A stretch of DNA of 64,000 bases from contig WBMZ01011572.1 of assembly GCA_013400975.1 (NCBI GenBank), positions 123,186-187,185 of the forward strand. Direction: 5' to 3'. The first letter of the stretch is position 1. The number at the start of each line of letters is the position of its first letter. Made by a program: the position numbers and the translations under genes. Below the pieces are notes generated by a model. That model made no database searches. It was not told the DNA's origin and saw nothing but the letters and a program-made list of their open reading frames with translations. Positions 40,743 to 51,377 of this stretch are shown in pieces. The stretch is from Atrichornis clamosus. Its lineage: Eukaryota; Chordata; Aves; Passeriformes; Menuridae.

Positions 40743-43393
40743 ATGGATTAGAACCTGTAGCAAAAATCCAGCCAAATCCCTCTTTAGTAAACCTTCTCCT
40801 CTCCTTCCATGTCCCTTGTTATCCGTACATGTTTCCCCATACGCATATCTGGATATTCACGGCCACATGCCATATATACTCAACTCCTTAGTGATTCTAA
40901 ACATAAATAATTATTTCATAGTTCTCAAAAACACAAACAGTGTATAGTGTACAAAGCTGAGATGAATTCATCCTCTAGTTATGCTGCCACTGCATGACTA
41001 TTACTTTCTGGGCTGCAACTTTTGGGTTTTCTACTGTGTTTTCTTAAAAATACCAGATATATAGGTCACAAATGTTAGGATGCGAGTAATTTTCTTTAAA
41101 GAACTGGAAGAGCATAATTTAGGTTCTTTGGGATGATGTCTAAGTAAAAGTAAGGACTTAATCAGTTGTAATTAATTAAACAAAAGGAAACTTTAATGCT
41201 TTCTTAAATTCTCTTTACAATTTGAACATAACTGTAGGGTCTAATGTTTGCAATATGTTACAGATGTATTTCTCCAGCTCTGGCTCTGGCATGCATTGTG
41301 AATTTTTAGCATGTTCCTGGCAGGCTTACACTGTTTTTCCTTACGCCCTTGGTTCACAGCAAGCAGAGTTTCAGGCTCAAGGTTTTGCTTTTGTGTATCT
41401 TTCTGGACTGTGCCCACATGGCCACACTGCATTGAAAGGGACGTAAGAGGAAAATGGATTGATGAGATGGGATACATCCTTAGGCTCAAAGAAAGTAAAA
41501 GAGGAAATGACAGCAACATTCCTTTAAGCCTTCAGTGAATCTAGTTTTGATAATTTTCATCTCCTGATGAGCTGATTGCTCCAAATCTAGCTGATTTGAG
41601 GTTTCCAGAGCTGCTTATGGGACTTCAGAATACTGGTATTTAACTTAATAAAAGATCTGTCTAGATGACCTTAAGACCACTTAGATGGTCTTTAGACTGT
41701 GCTCTGTATTTGGAAGTGCTTAGCTTTCACCTTTAACATGGATATTTAAAAAAGGAGGCTGGCAGTTTGAATGCCTCTCAGTGCTGCCCACACAGCACCC
41801 TTACTCTGCAGTACATAAATATGTGATCTTGGCAGCATGTGGGGAAAAACTTGAAATGAACTAGCACTGTGATCTTCATGCTGTGAGATTCTTCTTTCTA
41901 ACACTGCTATTGCTTTTCCTTCCTTTCTTGTGTTGGGCAACTTGCTCTGACTTGTGTCAAACTTACAGCATAAGCTGTACTCAAAGCCTCTATGTCACGA
42001 GGTTAGTTTCTTTAATGGCTAGTCAATCTTCCTTTTTAATAAACATTTGCTAAAACTGCAATGGTTCTGTTTTATTTGTTTGATTGTGCCTCTGAAATTC
42101 TAATCCCAAGGTGCAATCAGAACTGCATTTGTACCTCGGACTTCCCTCTTTTTGTAAAGTTGAGCCTAGCATCCCCCTATTACTAAAGTGTACATTTAAG
42201 GGCATAAATTTTTTTCCTTTTACTGAAACCAGAGATAACCTGCCCAGGGAAGAAAACATCATTCCTGCTGTTCTATTTTAGATCAAAGCCTAGCCTGGAA
42301 AGTTCAGGTCTGTTCTTGACTCCCCATTTTCTCTGAGCATTTCTCAGCAATGTGTGTCAGAATGGTCAGTACTTCACATGCAAGAAATGCACCAAGTGTG
42401 GAAGTTAGATCTCCAGATGAAAGAAACTCAAGATGTTGAACTCCTTCACAGATATAAATAAAATAAGGACTTTGGCCTTTGCATGGCGAGATCCGTTTAC
42501 TCTTTGACGTAGAAGAACAGTTTTGTCTTCAGACAATTCAGTAGGAGGGTAAAGTCTTGTACAAGGAGTGGAAATGGAATAAATGAAGCTGATGTTCAGC
42601 AGGATTAGCGAGAGCCAGATAAAGGCTTTTCAAGGGTAAGGTGTCCCAGGTAAGATCTTGTGGATCCAGACAATTTTTATCTTGATGACTGCTCAGTTTC
42701 ATCTTCAGTCCTCCAGAGCTTTAAGGATTCTCAGAACCAAAATATGTGGGGTATACAATTGATATTTTTACTTGCTGAAAAACCTGAGATGTGCTCAGTT
42801 TCATGGAGTGCCTTTGCCTGGATGGCTGTGATGTGACATGAGGAATTTGCACCCTGGGTATGCTTCAGGCAGCAGTAGCCAGGTGAGTTGCACAGAGAAA
42901 ATTGAAGTGGCGGGGTGAGGGGAGAGCATCCTGAGTTTTTGGCAGGAAAAAGGAGCAGTGCTGTCAGTGGATACCCAGGCAGCAGGGCAGGGATATGGGG
43001 AGAGAGTCTTTGTTTGTTTCTTAATGCATGATACTTCTACTCCCTGTGCTGGGACAAAAGAGTGAATAAGAGTGCAGTTACCAACCGTCTGCCCAGACGT
43101 TTTGATCCAGAAGGAAGAGAGGTGCTCTGTGAGGAGGAAGGAGAAACATGAGGATGGAGTGGGAACAGGAGAAATAAGAGGTAGTAGGTTGAAGGATATT
43201 GGGAAGGCTGGGGGAGTAATCAGCCCCTGGTTGCTGTAAGCTGTTGTGAGTGATTCTAAGTGCACATGAGAGTTCATGTGGGAAGCTAGTGCAGACAGGA
43301 TCACCATGATTGTTTCATAAAAGCATGCCCTGTAGAGCATGGGATGAAATTGAAGGCCATATTCTTCTTCTCTCCAGACATGTGCTTTGTTTT

Positions 43394-43501
43394 TGTGTGT
43401 GTGTGTGTGGTTTTTTGGTGGGGGGGGGGGGTTGTTGTTCTGTTTGTTTGGTTTTTTGGTGGGTTTTTTGGGGTTTTTTTCTTGGTGGTTTTTTTTTTTT
43501 T
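43394..43501. repeat. Low-complexity TG, poly-G and poly-T tract
   Basis: A short (TG)n run, a G12 run (43420-43431), GTT/GGTTTT-rich sequence and a T13 run (43489-43501). The G-rich strand is the plus strand. Confidence 0.85.
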
Positions 43502-43990
43502 ACCTTCTTGGGTTTAGGCTAAATAGATGTAAATGTTTAATAGACACAAATAGTTGTTTAACTACCAGATATGATTTTAGGCTGTATAACAGCTAGATAA
43601 AGAACAATTTACAGCACAAAGGTCAGTCATGTTTACTATACAGCGAGAATTGCAAAAGTTGGAGCGCTAGCCTAAGAAAACAGCATGCTTTTCTTATGAT
43701 CTATTACTCAGTTTGTGCTGTTCAGCACTACATCTGCTTAGCTGCATGGATAACAATAATACTATTTTATTGTTTTGCCTGAGAGCAGCAGGAAAAGCAC
43801 TCTGGCTCCTTTCAAAATCCCCTCAGCAAATGACAGCGTAGCTGAAAGTTTAGTCACTTGCTTGCTAAGGGCTAGTACAGGAAGGTAGGCAAACTGGAAA
43901 GCCTGGTATTGCACAGCTGGGAGCAGTAGTTCTCACGGCTACACAGGAATCGATACTTCCTCCGCCTCTGGTTCCTCTGCAACGAGGGCA

Positions 43991-44103
43991 GCCAATGTGG
44001 TTTTTTTCTTCCAAGGAATTCCCTTATTTATCAGTGTTTTGAGATCACTATCCCGACTCTCCCTGCTGTTACTGACCATAACTGCAGCTGAAACCAGGAG
44101 GAG
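43991..44103 (+). promoter_or_regulatory. Candidate proximal promoter of the C3orf52-like gene
   Basis: A CCAAT box (43992-43996) and, on the minus strand, GGGAATTCCTT (44013-44023), close to an NF-kappaB site, lie about 80-110 bases before the ATG. There is no clear TATA box. The assignment rests on motif matches and position only. Confidence 0.3.
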
Positions 44104-44271
44104 ATGAGTTGCCTCCGTGCTTACTTCAGAGACAGAGGTCCTCGCAGAGAGAGAGAAGCAGTGAAACAGCAAAGCTCTGCTCAGGAGCAGGAGATTATTG
44201 AATTACAAGAAGATAATGTGGAGGAAAGTGAGGCTGATCATGACAAGCCTCTAAACACTCAAACAAGAAAG
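44104..44271 (+). CDS. C3orf52: C3orf52-like exon 1: start and acidic cytosolic tail
   Basis: ATG at 44104 has a purine at -3. It encodes MSCLRAYFRDRGPRREREAV then a Glu/Gln-rich stretch, and ends in phase 0 at a GTAGGA donor. The next exon opens in phase 0 with the membrane segment. The tail is poorly conserved in the family, so the start is likely but not certain. Confidence 0.68.
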
Positions 44272-47200
44272 GTAGGAATTTCACTTGTTCGTTTGATCCT
44301 TCCTGTTGGAGAAAATACTACACAGCAACAGAAGTTAACACTTGCAGGATCTTGTAGGGGTGGTTTAATTTGTTGTTTGAGGGAGAGGGAAAGAGGCTGA
44401 AAACCAAACACTTTCTGTTTTTCCTTCTTATTGATGAAGTGTTCTAACATCAGAGTAGGATTTTAAGCTTTAACTTAGGAACTGAAGTAGTTGATAATCT
44501 GAGTTTTGCTTTCTCTTTTCACGTCATGGCAGTGGAGTTGGGCTTACAACTTGAAAGGAGAAAAGTTGAAATCAGTTTTGAAAACAGGCTTTTCTTCAGT
44601 ACAAATTAACCAGAAAGCAGTGCTGCCAAAACAAGAATAAGATGTCCTCCAATGGAGCATACTGGATTCTCTTTCTTTTTTTCTTTGGGTAATTTGCAGC
44701 TGTTAATCATTATGAATTTGTATTATTAGAATGCTTCAAAGCCTGAGTTAAGACCACCATGTGAGTCCTGAGGGAGGTAGCTCCCAGTACTTAGCTTAAA
44801 GCTATGGAACAGACTAGCGCTGGCAGAGGAATAATATATATTCACAGCTGACTGTCGTATAACGATTTACATTACCTACTCAAGGAATGTTTATGGCAGA
44901 GCAAAGAAGTTTCCCACTTTTCTGTAGGCATGGCTGAGCCCTGTGGGGGCTTTCTGTGTGAGTCACAGCACCCCTCCCTTCCCGCTCCTGGTGAGCAGCG
45001 ACTGCTTCCTTGTGCCAGCCCCGCTGATCATCTCTCGGGCTGGTTCATTCCCCTGAATAGGCAAACCCCCCGCTTATGCTACCACATCAGGAGTCTGTTC
45101 TCCTCTCATCTGGTAAGCTCAGTCAGCTTGCTGCAGGGTCAGACAAGGTCTAGGGAGATGCAAAGAAGAGCAGAGGGTGGAGGAGAGGCAGGGGTCAGCT
45201 TGATCTGCTAGGCTATCTCAAGAAACTTCACCCTTAAGTTAATCCTTCCCTTTCCCAGAACTGGGTTTTCGTTTGAGCTCTGTTTCTGCTGATTCTAGCA
45301 ATTGGCTTCCTCTCCTACAGGGACTGCTGGAAAATTGTCAAGCTCCGCTTTCTGCTCAATTGGCAGGTTAATCAGAACTGCCCTGCCCATCAGGGAGAGT
45401 TTTTCTCTGCTGCTGTTGCTTCCCCTCAGCCATCTTGTGATGCCTATGGGCAATGTCCAGAGGGTGTTGGACTAGCTGTGGAGCTGAATGTTTTCTTGAG
45501 ATCAAGTCAATTTGCTATGAGTGATTAAGAATTCTACTTTGTGGTAGTCTAAATACGTGGTGGTGGCTCAATCAAAACTTGGGCTGTCTGAAGTGATATT
45601 ACTATGGCTGATTTCATAATTGCATTCTAGGCAATAATTACTGGCTTATAAACATTTTTAAAATACAAATGATATGCTAGTGTTAAGTATTAAATTGAAG
45701 ATTCATTCTTCTAAAATATTTTAAAAATCAAAGAAAAAAATATGTGAATGTAATCACAGCTGAAAGCATGCTGTAAGTGAAACCATATTCACTTTTTGCC
45801 TTTCATTCTCCAACAAAGCAAAGTTCTGTGTGCAGAGGTGTCTGCACAGCGTGTTTCCCCTCTTCTGCCTCTGCCCCTGAAGGAATATCTCTGGTAAGAT
45901 CTTTTTGTGTGTGTCTCCCTGTTCCCCTGCCACCCCCACAAAAGCTTTTATCCTGCCTGTCAATTCAGTTAAATTTAGTGAAAGCCTTTCTGTGATGTTG
46001 GGGTCTTAGAAAGTTCAAAAACTAAAGGAAGGTAACTTGGATTAGTGCTTCCAGCCAGTAGCTGGCTCCTGCCATCTGCGTGTGTGCTGCCCAGACAACC
46101 TACAGCATGTGATTTTCCTCACCAGGTACAGATGTCAAAAAGGACATGGAGTTTACTACTGGCTTTATGGTGAATGGAGAGGGGGGAGGAGGAGGACTTA
46201 AAAGGGCAGCATGGTCTACTTACGGATTCAAGCCCTTCCTTCCGTCTTCTGAGTCTTCTGCCTGTGGAACAAACAGTTGAAGCTTTCTGTTTTGCTGTCA
46301 TCCAAGTTTTGGTGGTTTTTTTAAGTTTTAAGATTCACCTTGCTGGGTTAACTCATTAAAAGACTAATTTCTGCCATGGTTTAAAATCTTATTAAAAATT
46401 AAATAACAAGTAAGGTATCGTCCTTTCTCTTCCCCAGGAATGTACATGTATGCACAATTGCTTTGAGTACAATTTTCTTATGATCTCCTAGAACAGGTGA
46501 GAATTGCATTAAACTCTCTGTTAAATATATTCAATAGCCTTCAAGTTCACAATCTTCTGAAGAAAAAATAAGTCAGCTACATAAGTCTCAATTATTTTAT
46601 GGAGGGTTTAATGCAATAGTACCTATCGAATAGCCGTCCCTTGCTTTTGGTGTCGGCACCCAGAGGTGAATGATTTTGGAAATACCTCCATAGATGCCTT
46701 TTTGGTTGGGAGAGATGGTAAACATTAAAAGGAGAGCTTGTGGAATACACCAATCAAATTAATGTAGAGTAAAAAAAAAAAAGGAGCTAAGAAATCACCT
46801 TTGTAACACTTTAGCTTTATGGGTAATTCAGGAGTTGGAAATTCTGCACAAAGGGGAATGATATGTCTTTCAAGTAATAGCCTGCCTGCGAATGTCCTTT
46901 GCCTTCTGTAGGTCTACATTCCCACCTGCAGCAGTAGTTAAGGGTGGGAACCTCCGGTGTAAGGCATTCCTTACTAATGAGGCTATGTAGGTTTTTTTTC
47001 CTAAATGTGACAGTAGAGACAGGTTTCAATACTTTTTCCTGCCTTACTTCATTAATCAATATGCTCTTCTCTTTTATACCTAGGAGAGGAATCACTGGAA
47101 ATCGTGCAGTAATGTCGTTTTCTGGAAGTGTAAACTATGGATGGTTATAACTGCGATATTTCTAGTAATCTTCCTGGTCATTCTCATTAGCCTAATTCTT

Positions 47201-50200
47201 TACTCTAGTAAGTATCTCACTCTTTGTTACACTAATACAAATGTGCAATATGTACAATCTAATAGAACACAAATGTAACAGCAGCATCCTTTAGACTCCC
47301 TCAGTAACCTGCTGAAGGAATTGGGATACTGACTGCAGAGGGTGGTGTGCTCAGTAGGGGATGGGAATACTTTGATCTTTGCAAACAACTTCTGTCCTGG
47401 TCCAGTGGCAATTCCAGTTTGTAGCTAAGCGAGAAAGTATTACAAGAAGTGAGTTGGGTATGAGGATGGAAATGATGCTTGTAATATTGCAACAAGTGCC
47501 ATGGATGATTTAGATCCCGTCGAGTGGTGTCATTGCCTGTCAGGCTCCCAGAGCAGATGACTTTTGCTAATGGGAGTGGGTGGCTGACCTCCATGTGCTG
47601 TCACCTTATTTCAGGTGACTTGCACTTTCTTTCTGTCATTCCCAGTCAGTCCTTAGGCAGGAATTTTGTGAGAAAGTCACCCTGGACAAAGCCAAGAGGG
47701 TTTTTTTTCTAACACTTCAGCTAACTGAAACTTTTTCCTTCCCTTTCTGTTTCCTTTTGATTATTAGATGTTTACACAGATGAGGATGACTATTGGGATC
47801 CTGATGAACTACTAAACAGTGGAAATTTTCACAATTTTTCAGGAACATTGGAGTTAATGTGTGGTCTCCCACACTTTTTCTCTGAGGACATTACTAAGAG
47901 GGTATGTGTTGATGTTGTTCTTGGCAAAGTTAATTCTGCTTAGAACATAGTTTCAGTGTTTTGCCTTTTAAGAAGTTTCTTTTTCTCTGTGTAGCAACTT
48001 AGTCATTTGCAAGTCCACAAGTACAAAAAAAAGTGTTGTAACTTTTGAAGTTGCAATCTGGAAAGAAAGATTTGTCTGCTTTTAAACACACAAAAAATCT
48101 GATTTCCCCCCTCCCCCCAAATTTGACTAATGGTTAAGACACAGTCTTCACTTTTTTAATAGAATCACTGACTAATTTAGGATGGGCCTGTAAAAGTCAT
48201 CTGTGCACCATATGGGCTAAATATACTGCATTCTTTCATGAGTAGGCAATTACAGCCTGGGTTTATAGCTGTGATTTTCACTGAACTGAGGCACAGCTGA
48301 AATAAGCTCAGCATACACAGCAGTGCTCATTTGGACATGGTGGGATGGGGGTCTAAGTAGAGAGACTCTCCCCTCTGTGAAGTAAGAGTTGGAAGGGCTT
48401 TTTGGTACTAATTAGGTCTCAAAACCAACAACATCAATTGCACATGGCAACACGAGCACATACTTGTAGTTCACCCTGAATGCCTCCATTGTGTTAAGGT
48501 TATACGGCAATCACTCAAATGCACAATTAACTTGTCTGTCAAACTTAAAGGGACTATGTACCTTTTCCAGGACAGATATTAGCTGTTCTTTGACCTTCAG
48601 CACCTGCATTTATGCTCCTTAAAGCACCTGATAAAAATGATTTGCTGTGCTTTTTTTTTGTTTGTTTTTGTGGGGAAAAGAGAGACTGAATAGAAGACAT
48701 ATGTTTTTCTGTTTATTTTTTTTTTCTCTCTCAGCTAACAGAGGTCTACAGTTCATCTCCAGCTTTAGGACGTTACTTTAGGTCAGCTCAGGTGGTTTCT
48801 TTCAGGTAAGCAATTTCTGTCATCAGAGTTCTCTGAAAATGACAGGCTTTTGATGAGACATATATATGCCTATGTAAATACGTAAAATATTTAAAACTGT
48901 GAAAAATAAGATGTTTGGGGTAAAATTATGTGTATAGGCAGTGAAAACTGGTCAAGGGATCCTCTGGTGTAAATGGCAAATGCTGCTAATATTGTATAAT
49001 CATATAATATTATAATATAATCATGCTGCTAATATTATCATTAGATGGGAACATATTTTTGCTGTGAAGTATCATCTCTATTATCCTTGGTTCTAATTGC
49101 AGCCCTTAGTAAACTTGTTCAAGTACGCTTATTAATAGGAAAATGAATTGTTAGAGACACTTAAGATGGATGTAGCTTAAATAATCTTAAATAAATAAAA
49201 CAGGGTTCATGGGGAGGGGAGAATTATTTTGTTCCCAAAAGAGTTAAAAGCGACAGGAATATACATGTTTGCTGCCATGGAGAAAGAGCAGAGAGGCAAG
49301 GAAAGACAGAGAGCTTCCCTAAGGACTTCTGAAAAAGAACTCTTACTAAAGGAATTAGAAAGGTAGGAAAAAATCAAGGCAAGTATGTTGCAAAGTCCCA
49401 AGGCCTTTGAGCTAGCAAGGACAGAGGAACAGTCACCTTGGGCTGTGGCAAGGGACTGAGCGTACTTTGCTCCCTTGAGGGAATATTCTGCCTTGCCCTG
49501 CCAGCCTTGGGCGTGCCAGCTCTGTTTACTGGTGAACTGTAGCTCCCTAGGCTTATGGGTAATAATAATGATTTAGGCAATCAAGTACAAAGCTGTAGTT
49601 CTGCACATATACTGATTAGCTGATCTCTTCCTCTCTGCCTTTTTGTTGTCTCTCTCTCGCTGCCTCTCTCTTTCTTTCCTTTTATTTTCTCTCCAAGTAT
49701 TTTTTGAAAATGTTTTAAATTCTGTGAGTACAAAACGTAGCTGTTGAATTGTAGTAAGCGGATTTGGTAGACTACAAACAATGAAATCTCCAGAGATGGT
49801 CTTAAGTTCACTGGTTTGTGTAATCCACACCAGAGCTGAGTCAGGAGCACAGCTGGGTGGTCCCAGGTACTGCTAGCAGGAAAGCCAACCTTTCTGCAGG
49901 TTCCGAGCTAAACTGTGCCCAGGATATTGCAACACCTCTTATCAGTAGGTTCTTGTGAAGCAGGAGGGCTGGAAAGCACCCCCCATTAAGGCGCATGTCC
50001 AACTGCTCTTTGTGCATTTGAAAACATGTCTCTGGCTGGCTTCAAGTACGTACCTGATTCCACGAGCTGTTCTGAGAAGGGAGGGGGAGGAGAAAGCTGG
50101 AATCTTTGGCAGTTTTCTTTCATAATGCTTTTCTTGAGAAAATGTTTTTTGAAAAAATCCATGCCAACATTGATATGAAAAGTCAGTCTTCTCAAAAAAA

Positions 50201-51377
50201 AAGGATCCAATTGGAACTTGAAGGCATTCATATTTGACTTTGTTTTTCAGTAATGAAAGCTCCACTGTAATTTATCAGCTAGTGTTTTCTGTGCCACCAT
50301 CAATAGAGGGATTTATGGAAAACACTATGAACCCAGATTTGATAAGGAACATTTTACGTCAAAATATTTATGATGAAGATAATACTTCTAATCCTGGGAC
50401 ATCTGAATGTGACAGGTTAAAGCTTGACCCAACTTCACTCACATGTAAGTGCTGTACATTAGAGAAAATGTTTCTTTACAAAAAGCAGAAGTATTTATGG
50501 GAAAGGTGGTAATATTTCTAGAAAGATATTGAGATTTGTTGGTAAATATATTTTGCACCATGGTATTAAGAATATTTTAAAATAGTTTTCAGAAAGTCTT
50601 GATATGCTTAACTTACAACCTAGGACTCATCTCCTCAGGTAAGAAAGGGAGTAGTGTTGAGACTGGTTACTATGAACTCCAACCAAACTTTTCAGATCTA
50701 ATATTGCATTTTATCTATTAAAAAAAAAATTTCTTCTCGTGTGTGTACCATAATGGGGAAACAAATAATTAAAAATATGTCTCCTTATTGTACATTCATT
50801 TTTGAATGCTAACAAAACAAATTTTAAAGCAAGGGATGAAAAAGACTCCTGATTTTTGTCTTCCTGTATGTTTTTTTTGAAAACTTATTATGCACAGAGA
50901 TACCTTTTAAAGGAACTAAATATTCATTCTTCCAGGTTTTCTAGGTAGCGATTCCAGTGGCTACCAGTGACTAGGCAGTGATTCCAATGCATTTATAGCT
51001 GTCTTGATAGAAATGCTAGTATAAAAGTCCCATAAGCTTTGAAGTTACACTGAAAACAATGCATGAAGCTGCTTCCCCCCACCCCAAACTTACAGAGCCA
51101 CGCCTACATGCTTTCAGAATAATCCTAGGCTAACACTTCAGCATGCAGTGTATATAAGTAAGATTTGCATTTAACTTGTTTTGATTTTTCTTGCAACTCT
51201 TATCAAGGAACAAGAGATCAACAAGTCATGAGTTCCAATTTTCAGAAGCATTTTTTTCTGTATATAGTGACAGGATTCCTAGAAAAAGCAATGTAAAAGA
51301 GAAAGGAAAGGATATGTTGAAACAAGTAATTAAAGTTTCATTTTAATATTTATATTGTTCTGTTTTAACTTTCAGAG
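44104..51377 (+). CDS. C3orf52: C3orf52 (TTMP)-like single-pass SEA protein; one exon frameshifted in this sequence
   Basis: Exons 44104-44271, 47084-47207, 47769-47901, 48735-48805 and 50251-50444, plus a split stop at 51376-51377. The protein has an acidic cytosolic tail, a membrane helix, a DED-rich linker and a SEA domain of about 110 residues ending LKLDPTSLT. The anchor region (FWKCKLWMVIT) and the LDPTSL end match human C3orf52 (TTMP) as remembered, and the gene lies next to TMPRSS7 as in human. The coding sum is 692 bases, one short of a multiple of three; the missing base is in a T-run in exon 3. It may be a real loss or a sequencing error. Restoring frame would give about 230 residues, close to the human protein. 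Human TTMP is described as phorbol-ester induced; its biochemical role is unclear to me. Confidence 0.8.
47084..47207 (+). CDS. C3orf52: C3orf52-like exon 2: membrane anchor
   Basis: Acceptor TTATACCTAG, donor GTAAGT; phase 0 in, 1 out. It encodes ERNHWKSCSNVVFWKCKLW and then about 23 hydrophobic residues (MVITAIFLVIFLVILISLIL). The KCKLWM motif directly before the helix matches the human protein as I recall it. Confidence 0.85.
47769..47901 (+). CDS. C3orf52: C3orf52-like exon 3: linker and start of SEA, with frameshift
   Basis: Acceptor TTATTAG, donor GTATGT. The entry frame reads VYTDEDDYWDP ... NFSGTLELMCGLPHFF. The frame that joins exon 4 reads SEDITKR. The two frames meet at the six-T run 47876-47881, where one base is missing relative to an open frame. 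In the entry frame the next exon gives TAA almost at once. The exon is 133 bases; phase 1 to 0 would need 134. Confidence 0.78.
48735..48805 (+). CDS. C3orf52: C3orf52-like exon 4: SEA helix
   Basis: Acceptor CTCTCTCAG, donor GTAAGC; phase 0 in, 2 out. The peptide LTEVYSSSPALGRYFRSAQV continues VSF. It matches the human C3orf52 SEA segment and exon 4 of the matriptase-like gene (21014-21081). Confidence 0.88.
49620..49696. repeat. Pyrimidine-rich CT tract
   Basis: A long CT-rich stretch (TCTCTCTCGCTGCCTCTCTC with TTTC runs) in the last coding intron of the C3orf52-like gene. Simple-sequence origin is likely. Confidence 0.6.
50251..50444 (+). CDS. C3orf52: C3orf52-like exon 5: end of SEA and C-terminus
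   Basis: Acceptor TTTTTCAG, donor GTAAGT; phase 2 in, 1 out. It encodes NESSTVIYQLVFSVPPSIEG through LKLDPTSLT. The last base T joins AG of the exon at 51376 to make TAG, so the protein ends LDPTSLT. If the intron is retained, the frame instead runs 22 residues to a TAA at 50510-50512... in that case the ending is not conserved. Confidence 0.82.

Larger units (their letters stand above)
40743..44103. other. Spacer between the matriptase-like and C3orf52-like genes
   Basis: 3.4 kb with no recognised gene. It contains a further AATAAA at 42038-42043 and the TG/G/T low-complexity tract at 43394-43501. The last 120 bases are the likely proximal promoter of C3orf52. Confidence 0.5.

Noticed and set aside
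42801..43340. Minus-strand open frame of 179 codons between the protease and C3orf52-like genes
   Set aside because: Low-complexity Ser/Pro/Leu composition, no recognisable domain, no supporting splice or promoter context; likely chance.
47769..48805. Rescue of the C3orf52-like frame by alternative splice sites
   Set aside because: The AG inside exon 4 (CTAACAG) leads to an in-frame stop, and the other frame of exon 3 has a stop near its start; no donor restores frame.
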